A stretch of DNA of 64,000 bases from positions 682,001 to 746,000 of the forward strand of contig NZ_JABAIV010000003.1 in NCBI RefSeq assembly GCF_013003915.1, in the 5' to 3' direction. This document shows, in pieces, positions 54,868 to 63,108 of the stretch. The DNA is from Telluria aromaticivorans. Its GTDB lineage: Bacteria > Pseudomonadota > Gammaproteobacteria > Burkholderiales > Burkholderiaceae_D. The first letter of the stretch is position 1. Each line of letters begins with the position of its first letter. The notes under the pieces were generated by a model. That model saw only the letters and a list, made by a program, of their open reading frames with translations. It had not been told where the DNA came from and did not search any database. The translations under genes and the position numbers were made by a program.

Positions 54868-55472
54868 TTGCGGGCACCGTGGACGACGTCGACAAATTTC
54901 ACGGCCTGCAGTTCCATCTCGATCACGAAGCTGTCGACCAGGGCGCGGAAGTGGCGGTAGAACACCAGCGCCGGCATGGCGATGGCCAGGCCGAAGCCGG
55001 TGTTATACAGGGCCACCGAAATTCCGTGCGCCAGTTGCGCCGGGTTGTTGCCGCCGGTCGGGCTCTGGGCGCCGAAGATCTCGATCATGCCGACCACGGT
55101 GCCGAACAGGCCCATCAGCGGCGCCAGCGAGGCGATGGTGCCGAGGGTGGTGAGAAAGCGCTCCAGGCCCTGGGCGACGCCGCGGCCGGCTTCCTCGATC
55201 GATTCCTTCATGACGTCGCGCGGGGCGTCGACGTTGCGCAGCGCGGCGGCCAGCACGGTGCCGAGCGGCGAATTGTGTTCGAGCTTGTCCACCACGTCCG
55301 GGGTGACCTTGCCGGCGCGGTAGACGCGGATGACTTCGTCGAGCAGCTGCTTCGGTAGGATCTTTTCGCGGCGCAGGTAGATCAGGCGTTCCACGATCAG
55401 GGCGACAGCGACGATCGAGGCGATCAGCAAGAGCCAGATTGGCCAACCTGCAGCTTGGAAGATAGCGAGCAA
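54864..55472 (-). CDS. exbB: ExbB/TolQ/MotA-family proton channel
   Basis: A 202-residue membrane protein with three transmembrane segments: an N-terminal helix (residues 5-28), then a central pair (LGTIASLAPLMGLFGTVVGM and GISVALYNTGFGLAIAMPAL). The loop TVVGMIEIFGA and the family arrangement are normal. It overlaps exbD by 4 bp (ATGA), so the two are made together. Upstream lies the 1.2-kb gene-free repeat region. Confidence 0.95.
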   Translation of the reverse strand: MLAIFQAAGWPIWLLLIASIVAVALIVERLIYLRREKILPKQLLDEVIRVYRAGKVTPDVVDKLEHNSPLGTVLAAALRNVDAPRDVMKESIEEAGRGVAQGLERFLTTLGTIASLAPLMGLFGTVVGMIEIFGAQSPTGGNNPAQLAHGISVALYNTGFGLAIAMPALVFYRHFRALVDSFVIEMELQAVKFVDVVHGARK

Positions 55473-56680
55473 AAGAAACTCCTGGGGCGGTGAGAAATCA
55501 ATTCAGCAATGTAACAAGTTGCTAGCACTGCGGCAAGTGCATTACACCTCAGGTTCTGCACATCTTCTGTGGATAAAAATGTGTGCAAGGCTCTGCGATC
55601 GATCAAACATCCTTGATTCCAAAGGATATTCCGGGCATGCGCAAGAAAACGGCACATGTCAGATGCACCCGCTCGCTATCTGCTCGGGTCTGGCTCAAGC
55701 GTATTGAGCTGGATCGAAGATCCCTAGTTACGAACAAAATCTGTGGACAAAATTGTGCGCAATGGGCTTTTGCGCTCCTTAAGTGATTGATTTGGAACGA
55801 TAAATTTCTCGCGCGCAAAAAATGAGCAGCGCCGTACCGTGCGAGGTGCAGCACTCTTCTGTGAGGTTCCTCACACATTTTGTGGACAATAATGTGCGCA
55901 ACGCCCTTTTCCTAGGCTTAAGTGTCTGATTCTGAAAGAAAAACACGTTCTGCACAAAATTTAATCGCCAGCCCGTTCAGCCGGTGTTTCCGTGCAAAAA
56001 CGACGTTCCATGCATCAGTTGTTCAGCAGTTTAGAGCTTGATGCATAGAAAGTTCAGCTCTGCACAGATTTTGTGGATAACAATGTGATGAAGATTCTTG
56101 ACTCTAGCTTAAGTCATTGATTTATCAGGTATTAGACGGGGCTGCCGCGAAAACGTGCAGGTTGAAAAGAACCGGCTTCCAGGATGCCCCTGACGGGGAC
56201 CTTCTCGCTAATGAACAAGATCCAGGCTTGCCCCCGCCGGGTACCGCGCCGCCGAGTTCTACCGTCGCGCTCCTTGTGCACACTTTTTGTGGACAAAATT
56301 GTGAGCAAGCCCCTTCCCGGCAAACTAAGTCCTTGATGTAAAACAACATAATTTCCTAGCGACATTTTTGAGCAGGCAGCCGTTTCCCTCTTCAGGATGC
56401 GCAGGCTGGGCCAGATCCTGCCTGTATGCCTGGCGTCCTTGGGTCTTGTGTCTTATGGATGAGTTGCCCACAGATTTTGTGGATAAGATGGTTCCCTAGC
56501 GCACATTGTCGGTCGCAAGCCCTTGATTTAAAAGCATAAGCAATAGAATGCATTGAAAAAAGGCAACAACGTCATCCTCGGGTCAATCGAGAGCTGCATG
56601 TGCGCACGGCTGCCGACGGCACTTGTCGTTTTGCCCGGGATGTGACATAAGCATCACCTTTGCCTGTCATCCCCGCACCC
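55473..56680. other. 1.2-kb gene-free, comparatively AT-rich region with a repeat array
   Basis: Only short frames of 60-90 codons occur, none with recognisable protein features, and base composition differs sharply from the genes on either side. Six copies of a fixed unit (separate entry) take up about a third of it. It separates exbB (minus) from xseA (plus), so both must be transcribed from inside it. Confidence 0.8.
55557..56545 (+). repeat. Six-copy array: DnaA-box-like TGTGGAYAA held 45 bp from a TTGATT-like box
   Basis: TGTGGA starts at 55568, 55742, 55881, 56072, 56288 and 56478. In every copy a TTGATT, CTGATT or TTGATG starts exactly 45 bp later (55613, 55787, 55926, 56117, 56333, 56523). 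Between them most copies read TGTGGAYAA-n-AATGTG-n-GCAA, then about 17 variable bases, then CTTAAGTC or AAGTCC. Upstream, four or five copies carry CACA followed by an ATTTT stretch. TGTGGATAA (copies 1, 4 and 6) is the perfect complement of the DnaA box TTATCCACA; the others differ by one base. Copies are 139 to 216 bp apart. No function is proven. Confidence 0.85.
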
Positions 56681-58054
56681 ATGGAACGTCCAACCGACGC
56701 CGATCCCGCGTACACCGCCCCAGCCGTCATGAGCGTGACGGCCCTGAACCTGCAGGTTGCCCGTTTGCTCGAACGGAGTTTTCCGCTGGCCTGGATCAGT
56801 GGCGAAATTTCCAACTTCACCCGCGCCAGCTCCGGCCACTGGTATTTCACGCTGAAGGACGATGCCGCCCAGGTCCGCGCCGTCATGTTCCGCAGCCGCG
56901 CCCAATATGTCGGCTTCAATCCGCGCGAAGGCGACAAGGTCGAGGTGCGCGCACTGGTGACACTGTACGGCGCGCGTGGCGACTACCAGATCAATGTCGA
57001 GACGATCCGCCGGGCCGGCGTCGGCGCGCTGTATGACGCCTTCGTGCGCCTGAAGGAAAAGCTGTCAAGCGAGGGACTGTTCGACCAGGACCGCAAACGC
57101 CCGCTGCCGCTGTTCCCGCGCACGATCGGCATCGTCACCAGCCCGCAGGCCGCAGCCCTGCGCGACGTGCTCACCGCCCTGGAGCGCCGCGCGCCGCACG
57201 TGCGCGTGATCCTCTATCCCGCCCCGGTGCAGGGGCAATTCGCAGCGGACAAGATCGCCGAAGCCATCATGACGGCCTCCCGCCGCGGCGAAGCCGACCT
57301 GCTGCTGGTCTGCCGCGGCGGCGGTTCGATCGAAGACCTGTGGAGTTTTAACGAAGAATGCGTGGCGCGCGCCATCGACGCCTGCACCATCCCCGTGATT
57401 TCGGGCGTCGGCCACGAAACCGACTTCACGATCGCCGACTTCGCCGCCGACGTGCGCGCCGCCACCCCCACCGCCGCCGCCGAGCTGGCCGCCACGCCGC
57501 GCGCCGACTGGCTCGGCTCGCTGTCCGCCGACGCCCAGGACCTGCGCCGCGCGATGCGCCGCAGCCTGTCGGAAGCGAGCCAGGGCGTGGACAGCTACAG
57601 CCGCCGCCTGCTCAGCCCCTCGGCCCAGATCCGCCACCAGCGGGTGAAATTGCTGTCGATGGCGGCCGCGATGACCCACGCCGTGCGCACGCCGGTGAAC
57701 CGCCAGACGCTGGTACTGTCCCAACTGCAGCAGCGCTGGACGCGCTACCGGCCCGACCTGCGCACCCTGCGCGCCCAGCTCCTGTCCGAGGGACGCCACC
57801 TGAACGCCAGCCTGTCCAGCGCGGTCAAAGGGAGGCGCGACGCCCTGGGCGCCCTCGCGGCCCAGCTCGAACTGCTGAACCCGCAACGCACCCTCGAGCG
57901 CGGCTATGCGATTGTGCGCAACGCCAAGGGCGAGGTGCTGCGCGACCCGGCCCAAATCAAGGCGCGCAACAAGCTGACCATACGCCTGGCCAACGGCAGC
58001 GCGGAGATTGGCGTGTCCAGCGTGCAAGCCGTGCTGGAGGATGCAGCCGAATGA
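56681..58054 (+). CDS. xseA: Exodeoxyribonuclease VII large subunit
   Basis: A 457-residue DNA repair nuclease subunit. It opens with a short N-terminal extension, then [20 protein letters not shown] and an OB fold ([20 protein letters not shown]) for single-stranded DNA. The conserved catalytic-domain motifs [50 protein letters not shown] and [11 protein letters not shown] are intact. Start is uncertain: I use the ATG at 56681; a TTG at 56660 and an ATG at 56729 are alternatives with no clear ribosome site. The small subunit xseB is not in the window. It is 99 bp upstream of sodB. Confidence 0.95.
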   Translation: MERPTDADPAYTAPAVMSVTALNLQVARLLERSFPLAWISGEISNFTRASSGHWYFTLKDDAAQVRAVMFRSRAQYVGFNPREGDKVEVRALVTLYGARGDYQINVETIRRAGVGALYDAFVRLKEKLSSEGLFDQDRKRPLPLFPRTIGIVTSPQAAALRDVLTALERRAPHVRVILYPAPVQGQFAADKIAEAIMTASRRGEADLLLVCRGGGSIEDLWSFNEECVARAIDACTIPVISGVGHETDFTIADFAADVRAATPTAAAELAATPRADWLGSLSADAQDLRRAMRRSLSEASQGVDSYSRRLLSPSAQIRHQRVKLLSMAAAMTHAVRTPVNRQTLVLSQLQQRWTRYRPDLRTLRAQLLSEGRHLNASLSSAVKGRRDALGALAAQLELLNPQRTLERGYAIVRNAKGEVLRDPAQIKARNKLTIRLANGSAEIGVSSVQAVLEDAAE

Positions 58055-58153
58055 CCCGCCGCATTGAATAGCCAAGCCTGCAACATCGCGCTATCCGGTT
58101 TAGAATGACGGCGCTCTGGAACAAAACCTGTCCAACCAAATAAGGAAGAAAAC

Positions 58154-58732
58154 ATGGAACATACCCTGCCGCCACTGCCATACGCCAAAGACGCCCTGCA
58201 GCCGCACATCTCGGCCGAGACGCTGGAATACCACTACGGCAAGCACCACCAGACCTATGTCACCAACCTGAACAACATGATCAAGGGGACCGAGTACGAA
58301 AACATGTCCCTCGAAGAGATCATCAAGAAATCGTCGGGCGGTGTGTTCAACAATTCGGCCCAGGTGTGGAACCACACCTTCTTCTGGAACTGCATGACCC
58401 CGAACGGCTCGGGCGCGCCAAGCGGCAAGGTTCTTGATGCGATCAACGCCAAGTGGGGCTCGTTCGACAAGTTCAAGGAAGAGTTCAACAAGGCCGCGCT
58501 GGGCAACTTCGGTTCGGGCTGGACCTGGCTGGTGCAAAAGGCCGACGGTGGCGTCGACATCGTCAACACCTCGAACGCCGGCACCCCGCTGACCACCTCG
58601 GACAAGGCCCTGCTCACCGCCGACGTCTGGGAACACGCCTACTACATCGACTACCGCAACGCCCGCGCCAAGTTCCTGGAAGCCTTCTGGAACGTGGCTA
58701 ACTGGGAATTCGCGGAACAGAACATGGCGTAA
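58154..58732 (+). CDS. sodB: Iron superoxide dismutase
   Basis: A 192-residue cytoplasmic enzyme dismutating superoxide. Metal ligands His27, His74, Asp157 and His161 are in place ([29 protein letters not shown]), as is [10 protein letters not shown]. The spacing and the Gln of [10 protein letters not shown] favour iron rather than manganese. A good AAGGAAGAAAAC ribosome region precedes the ATG, and a terminator follows. Confidence 0.96.
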   Translation: MEHTLPPLPYAKDALQPHISAETLEYHYGKHHQTYVTNLNNMIKGTEYENMSLEEIIKKSSGGVFNNSAQVWNHTFFWNCMTPNGSGAPSGKVLDAINAKWGSFDKFKEEFNKAALGNFGSGWTWLVQKADGGVDIVNTSNAGTPLTTSDKALLTADVWEHAYYIDYRNARAKFLEAFWNVANWEFAEQNMA

Positions 58733-58757
58733 GCCGTCCTGGCTCCATGAATTGACG

Positions 58758-58788
58758 ACGGCCCGCGATTTGCGGGCCGTTTGCTTTC
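58758..58788 (+). terminator. Intrinsic terminator of sodB
   Basis: ACGGCCCGC (58758-58766) pairs with GCGGGCCGT (58772-58780) around GATTT and is followed by a T-rich tract (TTGCTTT). It starts 25 bp after the sodB stop. Confidence 0.88.
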
Positions 58789-58857
58789 CGGCCAGGGTGC
58801 AGGAAATCCGCGCTGTACCGCATGCTATACTGGCATCGTCCTGTCTACCAAGATCGT

Positions 58858-59193
58858 ATGAGACGAGCACTCGTCATTGTTCTTATCCTGCTATTCCCCC
58901 TGAACGTTTTCGCACTGTCCATGTCTGCTTCACTGCTGCAGGCCGGATTTGCGTCGGCGCCGGCGGAAGCCCCGGCCATCGTGCCCGATGCGCAAGCCGG
59001 CAACAGTTCTGCCTGCGCGCTGGCCTGCGACGTCGATCCGGATGAGCCTCCCGGCCACCAGGACTTGCACGACATCGTCTATGTCGAAGCGGCACAGCGC
59101 CTGGCCGGCCCGTCCGGCCAGGCGGCCCTGGGCCACGACGCCTCGCGCCCGGGCGACGCACCCCCTCCTCCCATCAAGCCACCTCGCACCTGA
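58858..59193 (+). CDS. Small exported protein of unknown function
   Basis: A 111-residue protein from an ATG at 58858 with a strong signal peptide (MRRALVIVLILLFPLNVFAL). The remainder is short and Ala/Pro-rich, with a compact acidic/Cys/His patch, ACALACDVDPDEPPGHQDLH, that could bind a metal, and a proline-rich end (PPPPIKPP). No family recognised. It lies between the sodB terminator and the TerC gene, with 144 bp to the latter. Whether it is expressed with TerC is unknown. Confidence 0.6.
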   Translation: MRRALVIVLILLFPLNVFALSMSASLLQAGFASAPAEAPAIVPDAQAGNSSACALACDVDPDEPPGHQDLHDIVYVEAAQRLAGPSGQAALGHDASRPGDAPPPPIKPPRT

Positions 59194-59337
59194 AGCCTGG
59201 CGCCGGACCTTATCCGGCGTTTCGCCTGGCCTGGCGCCGGCCCGCCCACGCTCGCGCGTGCTGCGGCAGACGGCGCCGGCATCCTGCGTCCAGGGCCGAT
59301 CGGCCACACGCGCGTTTGACTTCACGAGGTGTACAAG

Positions 59338-60894
59338 ATGGAATGGCTATTCGACCCGACCATATGGGTGGGTCTGCTGACTTTAATTCTCCTGGAAATC
59401 GTTCTGGGAATCGACAACCTGATTTTCATCGCCATCCTGGCGGAGAAGCTGCCCCCGCACCAGCGCGACAAGGCACGCTTGATCGGACTGTCGCTGGCGA
59501 TGGGGATGCGGCTTGGCCTGTTGACCATCGTGTCGTGGCTGGTCACACTGACCACGCCGCTGTTCTCGCTCGGGTCCTTCAGTTTTTCCGGACGGGACCT
59601 GATCCTGCTCCTCGGCGGCATCTTCCTGCTGTTCAAGGCCACGGTCGAGTTGCACGAGCGCGTGGAAGGGGTCATGCACACGCAGTCCCAATCCAGGGTG
59701 TATGCCAGCTTTGCCTCGGTGGTGGCGCAGATCGTGGTGCTCGATGCCGTGTTCTCGCTCGACGCCGTCATCACCGCGGTGGGCATGGTGGACCAGCTGG
59801 GCGTCATGATGGCGGCCGTGATCATCTCGATCGGCATCATGATCCTCGCGTCCAAGCCCTTGACGCGCTTTGTGAATGCCCATCCGACAGTGGTGGTGCT
59901 GTGCCTGAGCTTCCTCCTGATGATCGGGCTGAGCCTGGTTGCGGAAGGCCTGGGTTTCCATATTCCGAAAGGCTACCTGTATGCGGCCATCGGTTTCTCT
60001 GTCGTGATCGAAGGCCTGAACCAGTTCGCGCATCGCAATTCTCTCAAGAATGAGGCACGCGTCCCCTTCCGCGAGCGGACCGCGGAATCGGTCTTGCGCC
60101 TGCTGGGCAACAGGAAGCGCGCAGAGCCGGCAGCCGATGCCGGGGACGGCCCGGCAGCAAGGGAGGAAACGTTCGCCGTGGAAGAACGCAACATGGTGAG
60201 CGGGGTATTGGCCCTGGCGGACAGGTCGATCCGCTCGATCATGACGCCACGATCGGAGATGTCCTGGGTCAACCTCGAGCACGATGCTGCCGACATCCTG
60301 CAGCAGCTGCATGACACGCCGCACAGCCTGGTGCCGGTTTGCCGCGGTGAAATGGACCAGGTCATCGGTATCGGCCGGACCAAAGACCTGATCGGCGCAC
60401 TGATCCTGGGGCGGCCGCTCGACGAGTCCGGCGCGGGTCCGCTGAGGACGCCGATCATCCTCCCGGAAACGGCCGGCGTATTGCGCGCCATGGAAACGCT
60501 CAAGCGCGCCCATGGCCAGCTGGTCCTCGTCGCCGACGAGTATGGGTCGGTCCAGGGCCTGCTTACCCCGATCGACATCCTGGAAGCCATTGCCGGAGAA
60601 TTCCCGGACGAGGACGAGCAACCGGCGATCCGGGTGCTCGGGCCGGGCCAGTGGGAAGCCGACGGCTCGGCCGACCTGCACCTGCTCGAACAAATCCTGG
60701 AAACCGATACGCTGGTGATCAATGGCGCGGGTTCTGCTTCGCTGGCGGGCTTCCTCGTCGAGCGCCTGGAAACGCTTCCCGAAGTCGGCCAGGTGGTTGA
60801 ACTCGATGGCGTGCGCTACGACATCCTGGCCATCGAGAACCGGCGCATTGCCAAGGTGGGCATCCGCCGCATGGATGCCGTCAACGAGGAGTAA
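59338..60894 (+). CDS. TerC-family membrane protein with CBS and CorC/HlyC domains
   Basis: A 518-residue protein. Residues 1-240 form the TerC transporter-like domain with about seven helices, including two signature segments: [20 protein letters not shown] and [20 protein letters not shown] with conserved aspartates. A CBS pair follows ([20 protein letters not shown]), then the CorC/HlyC transporter-associated domain ([20 protein letters not shown]). Known TerC proteins move manganese or calcium, and CorC domains occur in ion efflux, so metal export is likely. I chose the ATG at 59338, eight bases after GAGG; a GTG three codons earlier is possible. Confidence 0.92.
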   Translation: MEWLFDPTIWVGLLTLILLEIVLGIDNLIFIAILAEKLPPHQRDKARLIGLSLAMGMRLGLLTIVSWLVTLTTPLFSLGSFSFSGRDLILLLGGIFLLFKATVELHERVEGVMHTQSQSRVYASFASVVAQIVVLDAVFSLDAVITAVGMVDQLGVMMAAVIISIGIMILASKPLTRFVNAHPTVVVLCLSFLLMIGLSLVAEGLGFHIPKGYLYAAIGFSVVIEGLNQFAHRNSLKNEARVPFRERTAESVLRLLGNRKRAEPAADAGDGPAAREETFAVEERNMVSGVLALADRSIRSIMTPRSEMSWVNLEHDAADILQQLHDTPHSLVPVCRGEMDQVIGIGRTKDLIGALILGRPLDESGAGPLRTPIILPETAGVLRAMETLKRAHGQLVLVADEYGSVQGLLTPIDILEAIAGEFPDEDEQPAIRVLGPGQWEADGSADLHLLEQILETDTLVINGAGSASLAGFLVERLETLPEVGQVVELDGVRYDILAIENRRIAKVGIRRMDAVNEE

Positions 60895-60903
60895 TCCTGG
60901 GGC

Positions 60904-61800
60904 TCACTCCTGCGCCAGGTGCCGGCGCAGGAACTCCACGAACACCCGCACCCTGCCCGACCCGGCAAGCCGCTGCGGATACACCGCCCACACATTCGCC
61001 GGCTGCGTGTAGTCCGGCAGCACCTGCACCAGCGTGCCCTCCTCCAGGTAGCCGCGCGCATCCCACTGCGAGCGCAGCACGATGCCGGCCCCTTCCACCG
61101 CCCACCTCAACGCGATCTCACCGTGGTTGGTCGACAGCGCGCCCGAGACGCGGACGGTTTCCTCGCCATCCCTGCCATGCAAGCGCCAGGTGCCGAGCGG
61201 ATGGTCGCGCTCCTTGATTGCCAGGCACTGGTGGCCGGCGAGCTCAAGCAGCGTCTTCGGCATGCCGTGCTGCGCCAGGTAGGCGGGCGAGGCGCAGAGG
61301 ATGCGGTGGTTGTCCATGAGTTTGCGCGCGACCAGTTGCGGCGGGATGCTGTCGCCGATGCGCACGTCCAGGTCGAAACCTTCAGCCACGGTATCGACCA
61401 GCCGGTCGAACACCTCGAAGCGTATCTGCAGGCGCGGGTGGGCGGCTGCCAGTTTCGCGATCACCGGCGCCACCACGTTGCGCCCAAAACCGAAGCTGCT
61501 GCAGATGCGCAGGCGGCCGGCCGGTTCGCGGCGCCGCTCGGACACGTCATCGACCATGTCGTCGAGCTGCTCCAGGATCAGCTGGGCGCGGCCGTAGACC
61601 TGCTCGCCGTCGTCGGTGATGACCACGCGCCGCGTCGTGCGCTCGAACAGCCGCACGCCGAGCGAGGCTTCCAGTATGCCGATGCGCTTGCTGATGAAGG
61701 CAGCCGACTTGCCGAGCTCTTCGGCCGCGCCGCTGAAACTCCCCTTGCGCACTACCGCGACGAATACGCGCAGGTCGCCGTTCTCGATTTGATTATTCAC
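60904..61800 (-). CDS. LysR-family regulator, DmlR-like
   Basis: A 298-residue LysR protein: an N-terminal helix-turn-helix (GDLRVFVAVVRKGSFSGAAE, then ISKRIGILEASLGVRLFERT) and a C-terminal effector domain with GFGRNVVAPVIAKLAAAHPR. It is transcribed away from the D-malate/tartrate dehydrogenase gene, as dmlR and dmlA are in E. coli, so it is the likely activator. A 97-bp shared region contains a palindrome. It converges on the TerC gene with 9 bp between stops. Confidence 0.92.
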   Translation of the reverse strand: MNNQIENGDLRVFVAVVRKGSFSGAAEELGKSAAFISKRIGILEASLGVRLFERTTRRVVITDDGEQVYGRAQLILEQLDDMVDDVSERRREPAGRLRICSSFGFGRNVVAPVIAKLAAAHPRLQIRFEVFDRLVDTVAEGFDLDVRIGDSIPPQLVARKLMDNHRILCASPAYLAQHGMPKTLLELAGHQCLAIKERDHPLGTWRLHGRDGEETVRVSGALSTNHGEIALRWAVEGAGIVLRSQWDARGYLEEGTLVQVLPDYTQPANVWAVYPQRLAGSGRVRVFVEFLRRHLAQE

Positions 61801-61807
61801 GATTCGT

Positions 61808-61819
61808 GTCTTATAAGAC
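61808..61819. promoter_or_regulatory. Palindrome GTCTTATAAGAC in the lysR-dmlA intergenic region
   Basis: A perfect 12-bp palindrome, with AT-rich sequence after it (GGATTATAAACG), lies 8 bp upstream of the LysR start and 79 bp before the dehydrogenase start. It fits the place and type of site where LysR proteins bind, but the T-N11-A pattern was not separately resolved. Confidence 0.4.
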
Positions 61820-61897
61820 TACACAGCAGGGGATTATAAACGCCATGTTTTCTTGCTAAGCTGAGATTGAACACATAAACAGCACAGGGAGCCGCGA

Positions 61898-62971
61898 ATG
61901 AAGACGCACAAGATCGCCGTGATCGCCGGGGACGGCATCGGCAAGGAAGTCATGCCGGAAGGCCTGCGCGCATTGGAAGCCGCAAGCAAGCGCTTCGGCA
62001 TCGGGCTCGAATTCGAGACCTTCGAATGGGCCAGCTGCGACTATTACGCCCAGCACGGCAAGATGATGCCGGACGACTGGAAGGCGCAACTCGCCGGTTG
62101 CGAGGCGATCTTCTTCGGCGCGGTCGGCTGGCCCGATATCGTCCCCGACCACGTCTCCCTGTGGGGGTCGCTGCTGAAGTTCCGGCGCGAGTTCGACCAG
62201 TACGTGAACCTGCGCCCGGTGCGCCTGATGCCGGGCGTGCCCTGCCCGCTCGCGGGCAAGAAACCGGGCGACATCGATTTCTACGTGGTGCGCGAAAACA
62301 CCGAGGGCGAATACTCGGCCGTCGGCGGGCGCATGTTCGAAGGCACGGATCGCGAGCTGGTGCTGCAGGAAGCGATCTTCACCCGCCACGGCACCGACCG
62401 CATCCTGAAGTATGCCTTCGAGCTGGCCCAGCGCCGGCCGAAAAAGCACCTGACCGCGGCCACCAAGTCGAACGGCATCGCCATCTCGATGCCCTACTGG
62501 GACGAGCGCGTGGCCGCCATGGGCGAGTCTTACCCTGAAGTCCGCTGGGACAAGTACCACGTCGATATCCTGGCCGCGCGCTTCGTGCTGTCGCCGGAAC
62601 GCTTCGACGTGGTGGTGGCCTCGAACCTGTTCGGCGATATCCTGTCCGACCTCGGCCCGGCCTGCGCCGGCACGATCGGGATTGCGCCCTCGGCCAACCT
62701 GAACCCCGAGCGCAGCTTCCCCTCGCTGTTCGAGCCGGTGCACGGCTCGGCGCCGGATATCTACGGGAAGAACATCGCCAACCCGATCGCGATGATCTGG
62801 TCGGGGGCGATGATGCTGGAGTTTTTGGGTTATACCGAGGCGCACGATGCCGTCATGGCGGCGGTGGAGCATTGCCTGGTGAATGGGCCGCGCACGCCGG
62901 ACATGGGTGGGTCGGCGAATACAACCGAGGTCGGGGTGGCGATCAGCGAGCGTATCGCGGCAGCGGAGTAG
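61898..62971 (+). CDS. dmlA: D-malate / tartrate dehydrogenase (decarboxylating)
   Basis: A 357-residue NAD-dependent beta-decarboxylating dehydrogenase. It opens KIAVIAGDGIGKEVMPEGLR, has RENTEGEYS, the catalytic Lys and Tyr region (KYAFELAQRRPKKHLTAATK), and the metal/substrate block NLFGDILSDLGPACAGTIG, then FEPVHGSAPDIYGKNIANP. This is the TtuC/DmlA subgroup rather than isocitrate or isopropylmalate dehydrogenases. It would convert D-malate to pyruvate (or act on tartrate) with CO2 release. The divergent LysR gene and shared palindrome suggest substrate-induced control. Confidence 0.9.
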   Translation: MKTHKIAVIAGDGIGKEVMPEGLRALEAASKRFGIGLEFETFEWASCDYYAQHGKMMPDDWKAQLAGCEAIFFGAVGWPDIVPDHVSLWGSLLKFRREFDQYVNLRPVRLMPGVPCPLAGKKPGDIDFYVVRENTEGEYSAVGGRMFEGTDRELVLQEAIFTRHGTDRILKYAFELAQRRPKKHLTAATKSNGIAISMPYWDERVAAMGESYPEVRWDKYHVDILAARFVLSPERFDVVVASNLFGDILSDLGPACAGTIGIAPSANLNPERSFPSLFEPVHGSAPDIYGKNIANPIAMIWSGAMMLEFLGYTEAHDAVMAAVEHCLVNGPRTPDMGGSANTTEVGVAISERIAAAE

Positions 62972-62980
62972 CCGCACATC

Positions 62981-63104
62981 GTAGGGTGGGCAGATTCTGC
63001 CCACGCGTTCAACAAGAACATGCGTCGCGAGGATTCATTTTTTAGTTGAACGCGCGGGCGTGCGTCATTCCGGCCATTGGCCAGAATGACCCCGCCCACC
63101 CTAC
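62981..63104. repeat. Complete GTAGGGTGGGC composite palindrome (copy E)
   Basis: GTAGGGTGGGCAGATTCTGC begins a hairpin and leads into CGCGTTCAAC. After about 30 bp comes GTTGAACGCGCGGGC, then a longer second hairpin (GTCATTCCGGCCATTGGCC with its partner), ending GCCCACCCTAC at 63104. The order, and the ATGCG-CG-GAGG core, match copy D. It lies between the dehydrogenase and the S9 peptidase. Confidence 0.85.
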
Positions 63105-63108
63105 AAAA

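Noticed and set aside
55603..56365. Small protein genes of 62-91 codons in the gap
   Set aside because: They cross the repeat units in several frames, differ from one copy to the next, and have no convincing start sites.
55557..56545. CRISPR array
   Set aside because: Repeats are degenerate, separated by 139-216 bp of unequal sequence, and no cas genes are present.
55473..56680. Calling this the chromosomal replication origin
   Set aside because: Half the boxes are imperfect, dnaA, dnaN and gidA are not adjacent, and no skew could be calculated, so it is reported only as a hypothesis.
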